The translations under genes and the position numbers were made by a program. 9,779 nt of DNA. It comes from Pseudomonadota bacterium (lineage in GTDB: Bacteria; Pseudomonadota; Gammaproteobacteria; Xanthomonadales; Xanthomonadaceae). The DNA lies in assembly GCA_023430045.1 (NCBI GenBank), contig JAEZCF010000063.1, positions 1 through 9,779 of the forward strand, read 5' to 3'. Within the stretch, counting starts at the first letter, position 1. Every line of letters begins with the position of its first letter. Positions 1-6,242 of the stretch are shown here, one piece after another. The notes beneath the pieces were generated by a model. It saw only the letters and a list, made by a program, of their open reading frames with translations, was not told where the DNA came from and ran no database searches.

Positions 1-164
1 CGTACACGCCGCTGCCGTGGGCGCCCGACGGCCTCTCCGGGTTCTCCCAGCCTCGCCGCTGATGCGGTAACGCGGCGCAGCGCGCGTAGTGCCGGGCTCT
101 GCCCGGCAGCCTCTCCGGGTTCTCCCAGCCTCCCCGCGTCCCGCCAGCCGGCCAGCGCGGGAAC
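1..164. repeat. Two tandem REP-like (SMAG-type) repeat units
   Basis: This non-coding stretch downstream of the HAD gene holds a 24-base direct repeat at 31-54 and 109-132, spaced 78 bases apart. A hairpin precedes each copy: an imperfect stem at 14-32, and a perfect 8-bp stem at 90-97/101-108 with a 3-base loop, headed by GTAG at 86-89. A GC-rich inverted pair follows each copy: 54-59/72-77, then 133-138/156-161. A GTAG head on a short GC hairpin is the signature of the SMAG family of REP-like elements in Stenotrophomonas maltophilia. Assignment to that family is inferred from the head and the stem. No transposase gene is visible. The far side of the region is cut by the window edge, so an unseen upstream gene end cannot be excluded. 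Confidence 0.55.
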
Positions 165-809
165 CTACGCCAGCCTGTACCGCTTCAACACCTTTCCGAG
201 CGAACGTGCATCGCGCACGGTTTCCGCATGCAGGCCCGCCTGGCGTGCGCCGCGTACGTTGACGAAAAGGTCATCGACGAACAGCGTGTGCGCCGGCTCC
301 ACCTGCAGGCGCCGCAGCGCCCGCAGGAACACCGCAGGCTCCGGCTTGCGCCCACCCAGCATGCCGCTGCACAGCACACGGCCCTGCAGCCGTGGATGCA
401 GCAGGGGCAGCGCAACCGGCAGCACGCGTGCCATCAATGAGCCGTTGTTGGTCAGCACCGCAAGCGGAAGTGCAGGTGGCAGCGCGAGCAGGCGCTGGAC
501 GATATCCACGCGCGGCCGCGAGGCGGCCAGTCGTGCCGCGATCCATAGCGCTTCGTCCACGTGCCTGTCCGCCTGCAGCCCGGCGTCGAGCTGGCGCAGG
601 TAGGCCTCGGTTGCCACCGCACCCCGGTCGTAGGCGGATTCCAGGCCGCTTTCGAACAGCACGTGCCGTACCCGCTCGTCCGGTACGTGCAGGGCTTCAG
701 CGAGATGACGCACGCGGCGTGTGCGCTGGTAGTCCAGCAGCACGCCGTCCACGTCCAGCAGCAGGAGATCGATGCGCAGGGTCACGGCTGCAGCATGCCG
801 CATTGCCAT
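165..809 (-). CDS. HAD-family (subfamily IA-like) hydrolase
   Basis: This is a predicted cytoplasmic phosphohydrolase of the haloacid dehalogenase superfamily, 214 aa. The four HAD motifs appear in order: motif I DVDGVLLD at residues 19-26 (nucleophile Asp19, acid/base Asp21), motif II LTNN with Thr120, motif III GGRKPEP with Lys155, and motif IV FVDD at 177-180. A helical cap of about 80 residues lies between motif I and motif II, as in subfamily IA enzymes such as phosphoglycolate phosphatase and HAD epoxide-hydrolase-like proteins. The substrate cannot be read from the sequence. The gene is divergent from azurin. No clear ribosome binding site marks the start. Met3 (803) and a GTG at codon 9 (785), just before the conserved beta strand, are plausible alternatives. 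It ends beside the REP-like repeats. Confidence 0.88.
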   Translation of the reverse strand: MAMRHAAAVTLRIDLLLLDVDGVLLDYQRTRRVRHLAEALHVPDERVRHVLFESGLESAYDRGAVATEAYLRQLDAGLQADRHVDEALWIAARLAASRPRVDIVQRLLALPPALPLAVLTNNGSLMARVLPVALPLLHPRLQGRVLCSGMLGGRKPEPAVFLRALRRLQVEPAHTLFVDDLFVNVRGARQAGLHAETVRDARSLGKVLKRYRLA

Positions 810-888
810 GCGATGGTGCGACAGCGGGTCGCAGCCCGGCCGGTGCGTGGGTTCCTACACTATGCGCATACGCAACGAGGAGTGGATG

Positions 889-1341
889 ATGGAAAGCAGG
901 TGGGCATGGGGCATTGGGCTGCTGGCGGTACTGGTGGCGCCGTCGGCGATGGCGCGGGTGTGTACGGTGAGCATCGACAGTACCGATCAGATGACCTTCA
1001 GCAGCAAGGAGATCAGGGTGGCCGGCGATTGCAGCGAGGTGAACCTGACCCTGCGCCATACCGGCTCGTTGCCAGCCACTGCGATGGGCCACAATTGGGT
1101 GCTGACGCGCACGGCGGACTACCAGCCGGTGGCGCTGGCGGGCATGCGTGGCACCTTGGCCGGCAGCTACCTGCCCAGCAACGACGCACGCGTTCTGGCG
1201 CACACGAAGGTGATCGGGGGCGGGCAGAGCACCAGCGTGCGCTTCTCCACCAGGAGTCTGCGCAAGGGCGATGACTACACGTTCTTCTGCTCGTTCCCCG
1301 GCCACTTCGCGATGATGAAAGGCAAGCTCATCTTCGGCTGA
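889..1341 (+). CDS. azu: Azurin, periplasmic type I blue copper protein
   Basis: Azurin is a small periplasmic electron carrier that cycles Cu(I)/Cu(II). It is usually linked to respiration or denitrification, or to donating electrons to peroxidases. The precursor is 150 aa. Residues 1-22 form a Sec signal peptide (charged start, hydrophobic core, cleavage after SAMA), and the mature protein starts near Arg23. All copper ligands are present: Gly67 and His68 in MGHNWV, then Cys134, His139 and Met143 in the CSFPGHFAMM loop, with the exact azurin spacing. Cys25 and Cys48 match the conserved disulfide. The second of two adjacent ATGs (889) is chosen because GAGGAG at 877-882 lies 6 bases upstream of it and only 3 from the ATG at 886. 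A TACACT at 856-861 could be a -10 box, but no good -35 accompanies it. The gene is a monocistron closed by the palindrome at 1345-1398. Confidence 0.95.
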   Translation: MESRWAWGIGLLAVLVAPSAMARVCTVSIDSTDQMTFSSKEIRVAGDCSEVNLTLRHTGSLPATAMGHNWVLTRTADYQPVALAGMRGTLAGSYLPSNDARVLAHTKVIGGGQSTSVRFSTRSLRKGDDYTFFCSFPGHFAMMKGKLIFG

Positions 1342-1344
1342 CAG

Positions 1345-1398
1345 AAAAAGGGGGACGGCGGTGGTTAATTTAAATTAACCACCTCCGTCCCCCTTTTT
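1345..1398. terminator. Bidirectional terminator palindrome between azu and hemL
   Basis: The arms at 1345-1371 and 1372-1398 are inverted copies of 27 bases, pairing at 26 of 27 positions. The only mismatch is C1359 against T1384. The outer edges are A5 and T5, so each strand has a GC-rich stem followed by a U tract, as a rho-independent terminator needs in both directions. It sits between converging genes: azurin stops at 1341 and hemL's stop codon is at 1410-1412. The core of the arm is nearly identical to that of the palindrome at 7168-7226, which suggests a dispersed element that serves as a terminator. Confidence 0.8.
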
Positions 1399-1409
1399 AT
1401 TATTTCGGG

Positions 1410-2690
1410 TCAGGCGCGGAAGGCGATGCGGGCGGCGGCGAGCGTGGCGTCGATCACCGCGTCGTCGTGGGCGCTGGACAGGAAGCCGGCCTCGTAGGCG
1501 GACGGCGCCAGGAACACACCCTGTTCCAGCATGGCGTGGAAGAAACGGTTGAACGCGGGAATGTCGCATGCCGTGGCCTGCGCATAGGTTTCCACCTTCT
1601 GGTCGGTGAAGAACAGACCGAACATCGCGCCTGCCTGGGTGGTGGTCACGGCGACACCGGCATCGGCGGCCGCCTCTTCCAGGCCTGCGCACAGGCGCGC
1701 GGCGCGTGCGGAAAGATCGGCATGGAAGCCCGGCTGCGATACCAGTTCCAGCATCGCCAGGCCGGCGGCCATCGCCACCGGATTGCCGCTCAGCGTGCCC
1801 GCCTGGTAGATCGGGCCGGCCGGGGAAATCTGCTGCATCAGCTCACGCCTGCCACCGTAGGCGCCCACCGGCATGCCGCCGCCGATGATCTTGCCGAAGG
1901 TGGTGAGGTCCGGGGTTACCCCGTAATGTGCCTGCGCACCGCCCAGCGCCACGCGGAAACCGGTCATCACTTCATCGAAGATCAGCACGGTGCCGGAACG
2001 CGTGCACAGTTCGCGCAGGTGCTGCAGGTAACCTTCACGCGGCGGGATGCAGTTGGCGTTGCCCACCACCGGTTCGATGATAAGCCCGGCGATGTGCTCA
2101 CCCTGCGCTTCGAACAGCGCGGTGGCCGCTTCGAAATCGTTGTACGGCAGGGTCAGGGTGAGTTCGCTCAGGCCCGCGGGAACGCCCGGCGAGGTAGGCA
2201 CGCCGAGGGTCAGCATGCCGCTGCCGGCTTTCACCAGGAACGAATCGCCATGTCCGTGGTAGCAGCCTTCGAACTTGACGATGCGGGTGCGGCCGGTGGC
2301 ACCGCGCGCGAGCCGGATCGCCGACAGCGTGGCTTCGGTGCCGGAGTTGACCATGCGCACCATCTCGCACGAGGGCACCAGGCGGGTGAGCGTTTCGGCC
2401 ATGATGACCTCGGCGGCGCACGGCGCACCGAAGGACAGACCGTTGTCGGCGGCCTTCTTCACCGCCTGACGTACGGCCGGATGATTGTGGCCGACGATCA
2501 TCGGTCCCCATGAGCCGACGTAGTCGATGTAACGGTTGCCGTCGACGTCGTACAGGTACGCACCATCAGCGCGTTCAACGAAGAAGGGCTCGCCGCCCAC
2601 CGACTTGAACGCGCGCACCGGCGAATTGACGCCGCCCGGCAACAGGGCCTGGGCGCGGGTGAAAAGGGCGTGGGACTGGTCGTGGTTCAT
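1410..2690 (-). CDS. hemL: Glutamate-1-semialdehyde 2,1-aminomutase
   Basis: This PLP enzyme converts glutamate-1-semialdehyde to 5-aminolevulinate, the second step of the C5 route to heme and other tetrapyrroles, in the cytoplasm. The protein is 426 aa, the usual HemL length. It has the fold-type I aminotransferase landmarks: NSGTEA at 115-120 (phosphate binding), YHGHGD near 144-149, IFDEVMTGFR at 237-246 with the cofactor-binding Asp239, and the Schiff-base Lys267 in TFGKIIGGGMPVGAYGG. The start at 2690 is supported by AGGA ending 9 bases upstream, inside the end of thiE. The ATG overlaps the thiE TGA (ATGA), so the two genes are probably translationally coupled. The open frame extends well upstream, but that part lies under thiE and does not resemble HemL. 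The stop codon belongs to a TGACCC string next to the terminator palindrome. Confidence 0.97.
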   Translation of the reverse strand: MNHDQSHALFTRAQALLPGGVNSPVRAFKSVGGEPFFVERADGAYLYDVDGNRYIDYVGSWGPMIVGHNHPAVRQAVKKAADNGLSFGAPCAAEVIMAETLTRLVPSCEMVRMVNSGTEATLSAIRLARGATGRTRIVKFEGCYHGHGDSFLVKAGSGMLTLGVPTSPGVPAGLSELTLTLPYNDFEAATALFEAQGEHIAGLIIEPVVGNANCIPPREGYLQHLRELCTRSGTVLIFDEVMTGFRVALGGAQAHYGVTPDLTTFGKIIGGGMPVGAYGGRRELMQQISPAGPIYQAGTLSGNPVAMAAGLAMLELVSQPGFHADLSARAARLCAGLEEAAADAGVAVTTTQAGAMFGLFFTDQKVETYAQATACDIPAFNRFFHAMLEQGVFLAPSAYEAGFLSSAHDDAVIDATLAAARIAFRA

Positions 2691-3325
2691 GCGGAGATGT
2701 CCTGGAAGCAGGCGAGGTAGGCGCGCAGGGTGGCGACCGGATCGGGAGCCTCGAATACGCTGCTGATGACGGCGACGAGATCGGCGCCGGCGGCGATGAC
2801 AGGGCCCACATTGTCCGGGGTCAGCCCACCGATCGCTACCCGCGGCACGCCCAGTGCGGCGCTTTGTCGCAGCAGGTCCGGATGCGCGCGGCGGGTGGTG
2901 GCCTTGCTGCGGCTGGGGAAGAAGGCACCAAACGCCACGTAGCTGGCGCCGGCGGCGACCGCCCGTTCGGCCAGCGATATTTCGTCGTAGCACGATGCAC
3001 CGATGATGGCTTCTGGCCCGAGCAGGGTGCGCGCCATGGCGATGCCGCTGTCGTCTTCGCCCAGATGCACGCCTGCCGCGCCGACGGCGTGGGCCAGCGT
3101 GGCATCGTCGTTGATGATCAACGGCACGCCATGCGTATCGCACAGTGCGCGCAACGCCAGGGCCTGCTCACGACGAAGGGTGGCGCTGGCGGCCTTGTTG
3201 CGGTACTGCAGCCAGCAGATGCTGGCCGACAGCAGCGGTTGCACGCGCGCCAGCAGCCGCCTGGTGTCGCTTTCGTCCGGGGTGATCAGATAGATGCCGC
3301 GAGGTGCACGAAGGGTCGGGGTCAT
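2687..3325 (-). CDS. thiE: Thiamine-phosphate synthase
   Basis: ThiE joins HMP pyrophosphate and the thiazole phosphate to give thiamin monophosphate, releasing pyrophosphate, in the cytoplasm. The 212-aa protein is a TIM barrel of normal family length. Family landmarks run in order: IYLITP at 11-16, LQYRNK at 39-44 (pyrimidine and pyrophosphate contacts), INDDATLAHAVGAAGVHLGE at 71-90, AFGAFFPSRSK at 131-141 (the FPTxTK-like loop in a Ser variant), VAIGGLTPDNV at 163-173, and VAVISSVF at 184-191. It is the upstream partner of hemL, overlapping it by 4 bases. The same pairing occurs in Pseudomonas, where thiD, thiE and hemL are neighbours. No TPP riboswitch is seen in the short leader. The start at 3325 has no obvious Shine-Dalgarno sequence but agrees with the family N-terminus. 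Confidence 0.95.
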   Translation of the reverse strand: MTPTLRAPRGIYLITPDESDTRRLLARVQPLLSASICWLQYRNKAASATLRREQALALRALCDTHGVPLIINDDATLAHAVGAAGVHLGEDDSGIAMARTLLGPEAIIGASCYDEISLAERAVAAGASYVAFGAFFPSRSKATTRRAHPDLLRQSAALGVPRVAIGGLTPDNVGPVIAAGADLVAVISSVFEAPDPVATLRAYLACFQDISA

Positions 3326-3394
3326 GCTTGGCTACCGGTTGCGCGGCCGCGATGGGACAATGGCCGCAGGGAATCACAGGGCAGGCATTATCCG

Positions 3395-3586
3395 ATGAGC
3401 GACACGGACACCACCACCTTCCGCACCTGGATGTGCGTGGTCTGTGGATTCCTCTACCACGAGGCCGATGGGCTGCCCGAGGAAGGCATCGCGCCGGGAA
3501 CGCGCTGGGACGACATCCCGGAGACGTGGTTCTGCCCGGATTGCGGTGTCGGCAAGGATGATTTCGAGATGGTCGAAGTGGGCTGA
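3395..3586 (+). CDS. Rubredoxin
   Basis: This is a 63-aa cytoplasmic mononuclear iron Fe(Cys)4 protein that carries single electrons. The four ligands are Cys14 and Cys17 (CVVCGFLY) and Cys47 and Cys50 (CPDCGVGKDDFE). They flank the typical GIAPGTRWDDIPETWFCP segment, so length and spacing match classic rubredoxins. The 10-residue polar N-terminal lead is slightly longer than in clostridial forms. Partners in this family include rubredoxin reductase and alkane hydroxylase, and rubredoxins also act in oxidative stress handling. No such partner gene lies in the window, so the role stays open. It is divergent from thiE across a 69-base gap and is followed, tail to tail, by the SirB1-like gene with no clear terminator between. 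Confidence 0.95.
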   Translation: MSDTDTTTFRTWMCVVCGFLYHEADGLPEEGIAPGTRWDDIPETWFCPDCGVGKDDFEMVEVG

Positions 3587-3663
3587 ACCCTTCGGCCTGA
3601 GGGCATTGTCCGGGACCTTGATGCACTTTTTCCGCACGGCATGGACTGGCTGTGCCGGTTGAT

Positions 3664-4497
3664 TCAATGCAGCCGCACCCGCGGTCCGCCCAGCCCGACC
3701 AGCGTGTCACGCAGCAGCTGCGCATCATCGGCGCCGGGATTGCGCTGCACGTAACGGCCCAGGTCCTGGCGCGCGCCGGGCAGGTAATCCAGTTTCAGGT
3801 AGGCGACGCCACGGTCGCGCATCGCATCATCGTCATGCGGGGCCAGCTTCAGCAGACGGTCGGCACTGCGCGCGGCACGATCCCACTGGCGGTTTTCCGC
3901 GTAGACGCCGTACAGATTGCGCAGCATGCGCATCAGGATCGCGCGGCTCGGCGCCGGGTCGAGGATCTGCGCCAATACCTGGTCGTCCGGCACATGCCCA
4001 CCCAGGTGGGGGGCCGCGCGTTCGCGCAGTTCCTCCACGCCGAGCGGACGTCCGCCGTTGAAGGGATCCATCACCAGCACGCCTTCATCCATCGGCAGGC
4101 GGACCAGGAAATGCCCGGGGAAGGACACGCCATCGAGCGGGATGCCAAGCCGGCGCGCGACTTCCATCTGCACCAGCGCCAGCGAGATCGGGTTGCCGAG
4201 ACGCCGTTCCAGCACCTCGTTGAGATAGCTGTTGCGGGGATCGTAATACTCGTCGTGGTCGCCGCTGTAGCCGAGCTCGTCGAACAGGTGGCGGTTGATG
4301 GCCGCCATTTTCAATGGCGCCATCGGGATGGTGTCCACTTCCGCGCGAAGGTGCTCCACGTGCGCCTGCACCGTGGCATCGCAGCGCGCTGCATCGAGCC
4401 CGGGATATTCGTCGCGCGCGATGAGCAGCGCCGTCGGCAGCAACGGCAGCGACGCGTCGTCCAGCTCCGCCAGGGAGTCCCAACCAGGTAGTGTCAT
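3664..4497 (-). CDS. SirB1-family protein: transglutaminase-like domain plus TPRs
   Basis: The predicted 277-aa soluble protein belongs to the SirB1 / transglutaminase-like family. The N-terminal region, about residues 10-180, carries the family core: YYDPRNSYLNEVLERRLGNP near 84-103, SLALVQMEVARRLGIP at 105-120, VSFPGHFLVR at 124-133, and MDPFNGG near 143-149. Ser105 stands where a transglutaminase would have its cysteine, while His129 and Asp144 are kept, so protease or crosslinking activity is doubtful. Residues about 185-255 look like two TPR helices pairs (RNLYGVYAENRQWDRAARSA and AMRDRGVAYLKLDYLPGARQ). The function is not established. The start at 4497 is preferred because AGGA lies about 5 bases upstream. 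ATG at 4509 (4 residues longer) is the alternative. It is the last gene of the minus-strand run, 96 bases after the DUF192 gene. Confidence 0.88.
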   Translation of the reverse strand: MTLPGWDSLAELDDASLPLLPTALLIARDEYPGLDAARCDATVQAHVEHLRAEVDTIPMAPLKMAAINRHLFDELGYSGDHDEYYDPRNSYLNEVLERRLGNPISLALVQMEVARRLGIPLDGVSFPGHFLVRLPMDEGVLVMDPFNGGRPLGVEELRERAAPHLGGHVPDDQVLAQILDPAPSRAILMRMLRNLYGVYAENRQWDRAARSADRLLKLAPHDDDAMRDRGVAYLKLDYLPGARQDLGRYVQRNPGADDAQLLRDTLVGLGGPRVRLH

Positions 4498-4593
4498 GGC
4501 GTCCTGCATGGCTACAGACTGGCGGCAAAACAACGAGGTTTCAAGCCTCCGCGCCGCCGCCTGCCCACCCGGGGCAGGGGCGCGCGCCACCCG

Positions 4594-5040
4594 TCATTCG
4601 GTGGGAATGCCCGGACCGAACCTGAGTTCGGTGCCATCCTTCAGGTGGATCTTCTCGGCCTGGCCGGCATTGAGTTCCAGCACGTAACGCGCCGGTCCGC
4701 TGCTCGGGTACGGAGGACACATGTTGCCGGCCGAGCACGGCGGCACGTCACGCTGCTGGCTCACCAGGCGGCGGGCACTGTCGAAGTACAGGATATCCAG
4801 CCCGATCTTCGTGTTCTTCATCCAGTACGCCTGCTGTTCTTCACGGTCATGGATGAACAGCATGCCGTGATCGTCGGGCATGGAATCGCGGAACATCAGG
4901 CCGCGCGCGCGGGTTTCATCGGTCTGCGCCAACTCCACCTGGTAGCGGGTACCGTCCAGCTCCACCCAGTGACGGGAGGCACTGGTGGCGCAGCCGGCCA
5001 GCGCCAGCAGCGGCAGCAGGATCAGGGAGCGTATCGACAT
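4594..5040 (-). CDS. DUF192-family lipoprotein
   Basis: This is a predicted envelope lipoprotein of 148 aa. A signal sequence ends in the lipobox LAGC with Cys17 as the lipidated residue. The remainder is one DUF192 domain: RGLMFR at 46-51, GMLFIH at 59-64, YWMKNTKIGLDILYFD at 72-87, a Cys102/Cys108 pair around SAGNM, and YVLELNAG at 119-126. The domain is a small beta barrel of unknown biochemical role, widespread in proteobacteria. The start at 5040 is well marked by GAGGAGGG about 8 bases upstream. The open frame continues 28 codons further up, but that stretch has no signal-peptide character. The residue after the lipid Cys is Ala, so no Asp retention signal is seen and outer-membrane sorting is expected. 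It lies 52 bases downstream of rpiA. Confidence 0.93.
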   Translation of the reverse strand: MSIRSLILLPLLALAGCATSASRHWVELDGTRYQVELAQTDETRARGLMFRDSMPDDHGMLFIHDREEQQAYWMKNTKIGLDILYFDSARRLVSQQRDVPPCSAGNMCPPYPSSGPARYVLELNAGQAEKIHLKDGTELRFGPGIPTE

Positions 5041-5092
5041 GGGGTTTGCCCTCCTCAGGCATGCAGGCGGCGACGCCGGCGATGATGGAATT

Positions 5093-5740
5093 TCAGAGCA
5101 CCACCGGCGGCTCGCCGCCGACAATGACCACGTCGGCGCGACGGCGTGCGAACAGGCCGACGCAGACGACGCCAGGCAGCTGGTTGAGGGTCTGCTCCAG
5201 CGCCACCGGGTCGGTGATCTGCAGGTGGTGGATGTCGAGGATCTGGTTGCCGTTGTCGGTCACCACGCCTTCGCGCCAGCTCGGCTGGCCGCCGGTGATG
5301 TCGCGGATCTGCCGCGCGACCAGGCTGCGCGCCATCGGGATGACTTCCACCGGCAGCGGGAACCGGCCCAGCACCGGTACCTGCTTGCTGGGGTCGACGA
5401 TGCAGATGAAACGTTCGCTGGCTTCGGCGATGATCTTTTCGCGCGTCAACGCCGCACCGCCGCCCTTGATCAGGCACTTGCCCGGATCGCACTCGTCTGC
5501 ACCGTCCACGTACAGCGACAGGTTGCCGGTGTGGTTCAGTTCCATCACCTCGATGCCGTGCTGCTTCAGCCGTGCGGTGCTCTGTTCCGAGCTGGATACA
5601 GCGCCCTTGATGCGATGCTGGACACGCGCGAGCGCATCGATGAAATAGGCGACGGTGGAGCCGGTGCCGACGCCGACGATCATGCCGTCCTCGACGTATT
5701 CGATGGCTTTTTCGGCGGCCAGGCGTTTGGCTTCGGACAT
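5093..5740 (-). CDS. rpiA: Ribose-5-phosphate isomerase A
   Basis: RpiA interconverts ribose 5-phosphate and ribulose 5-phosphate in the non-oxidative pentose phosphate pathway. The 215-aa protein is close to the E. coli enzyme in length and motifs: GVGTGSTV at 23-30 (phosphate loop), SSSEQST at 49-55, YVDGADE at 77-83, IKGGGAALTREK at 91-102 with Glu101 as the expected general base, SKQV at 118-121 and PLPVEVIPMA at 128-137. The start at 5740 gives the family N-terminus MSEAKRLAAEKA. Only 22 bases separate it from the EVE-domain gene upstream, so it is probably read from the same transcript. The C-terminus ends at GGEPPVVL, a few residues shorter than E. coli, with the fold complete. Confidence 0.97.
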   Translation of the reverse strand: MSEAKRLAAEKAIEYVEDGMIVGVGTGSTVAYFIDALARVQHRIKGAVSSSEQSTARLKQHGIEVMELNHTGNLSLYVDGADECDPGKCLIKGGGAALTREKIIAEASERFICIVDPSKQVPVLGRFPLPVEVIPMARSLVARQIRDITGGQPSWREGVVTDNGNQILDIHHLQITDPVALEQTLNQLPGVVCVGLFARRRADVVIVGGEPPVVL

Positions 5741-5762
5741 GCAGGCAGTCTCGCAGATGGAA

Positions 5763-6242
5763 TCAGGGGGTCTTTTCCAGCGACAGCAGCAGTTTCCACT
5801 GCGAGGCGGTCACCGGGAATACGGAAAGGCGGTTGCCGCGCGCGACCAGGGGAAAGCCTTCGCCCAGCGCATCGGCGTGCAGCTTGATCTCGTCCAGCGG
5901 GATGATCTGTCGCAGCCTGCGTTCGAAGGCCACGTCCACCAGCATCCAGCGCGGTTCTTCGCGGGTACTCTTCGGGTCGTGGTAATCCGATCCCGGATCG
6001 AACTGGGTTTCATCCGGGTACGCAGCACTGGCCACCGTGGCGAGGCCGACGATGCCGGGCACCTTGGTGTTGGAGTGGTAGAAGAGGATGCCGTCGCCGA
6101 CCTGCATGCCATCGCGCATGAAATTGCGCGCCTGGTAATTGCGCACGCCATTCCAGGGCTCGGTGCCGACGCGGGCCAGATCGTCGATGGAAAAGGCGTC
6201 CGGTTCGGACTTCATCAGCCAGTAGCGCTTGCGGGCGGTCAT
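5763..6242 (-). CDS. EVE-domain (PUA-like) protein
   Basis: The 159-aa protein is a single EVE domain. This fold is related to PUA and YTH domains, and its members are thought to bind modified bases in RNA or DNA. Visible landmarks are YWLMKSEPDAFSIDDL at 7-22, WNGVRNYQARN at 30-40, the cavity segment LFYHSN at 53-58 and GIVGLATV at 63-70, and RLSVFPVTASQWK at 138-150. The start at 6242 is fixed by the family N-terminus and by the ATGA overlap with the end of the 5-formyl-THF cyclo-ligase gene. The open frame upstream lies under that gene. No Shine-Dalgarno sequence is evident, so translation likely depends on coupling. The ligand and the reason for its place between folate and pentose phosphate genes are unknown. 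Confidence 0.93.
   Translation of the reverse strand: MTARKRYWLMKSEPDAFSIDDLARVGTEPWNGVRNYQARNFMRDGMQVGDGILFYHSNTKVPGIVGLATVASAAYPDETQFDPGSDYHDPKSTREEPRWMLVDVAFERRLRQIIPLDEIKLHADALGEGFPLVARGNRLSVFPVTASQWKLLLSLEKTP

Noticed and set aside
31..132. Two exact 24-base repeats as a minimal CRISPR array.
   Set aside because: Only two copies are present, the 54-base interval itself contains hairpins, no cas gene is near, and the flanks fit REP-like elements better.
1467..2513. A 348-codon open frame on the plus strand opposite hemL.
   Set aside because: hemL is unmistakable on the minus strand. The opposite frame has low-complexity Gly/His/Arg/Gln composition and no motif.
2691..3143. N-terminal extension of hemL in the same open frame.
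   Set aside because: The stretch lies under thiE in another frame, has Arg-rich shadow composition, and the 2690 start gives the normal 426-residue HemL with a Shine-Dalgarno sequence.
3326..3394. Possible TPP riboswitch or other leader element before thiE.
   Set aside because: Only 69 bases separate thiE from the divergent rubredoxin gene, and no THI-box sequence (such as CUGAGA with its partner) is visible on either strand.
3587..3663. Possible terminator between rubredoxin and the SirB1-like gene.
   Set aside because: A weak stem near 3633-3656 is present, but no U tract follows it in either direction, so termination there cannot be supported.
3652..4491. A 279-codon open frame on the plus strand opposite the SirB1-like gene.
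   Set aside because: Composition (Gln, His, Arg, Val rich) and lack of motifs mark it as an antisense shadow of a well-supported gene.
4560..4578. A 7-bp perfect hairpin between the DUF192 gene and the SirB1-like gene.
   Set aside because: It has no U tract on either strand and short GC stems like this arise by chance in G+C-rich spacers. The rest of 4498-4593 shows nothing notable.
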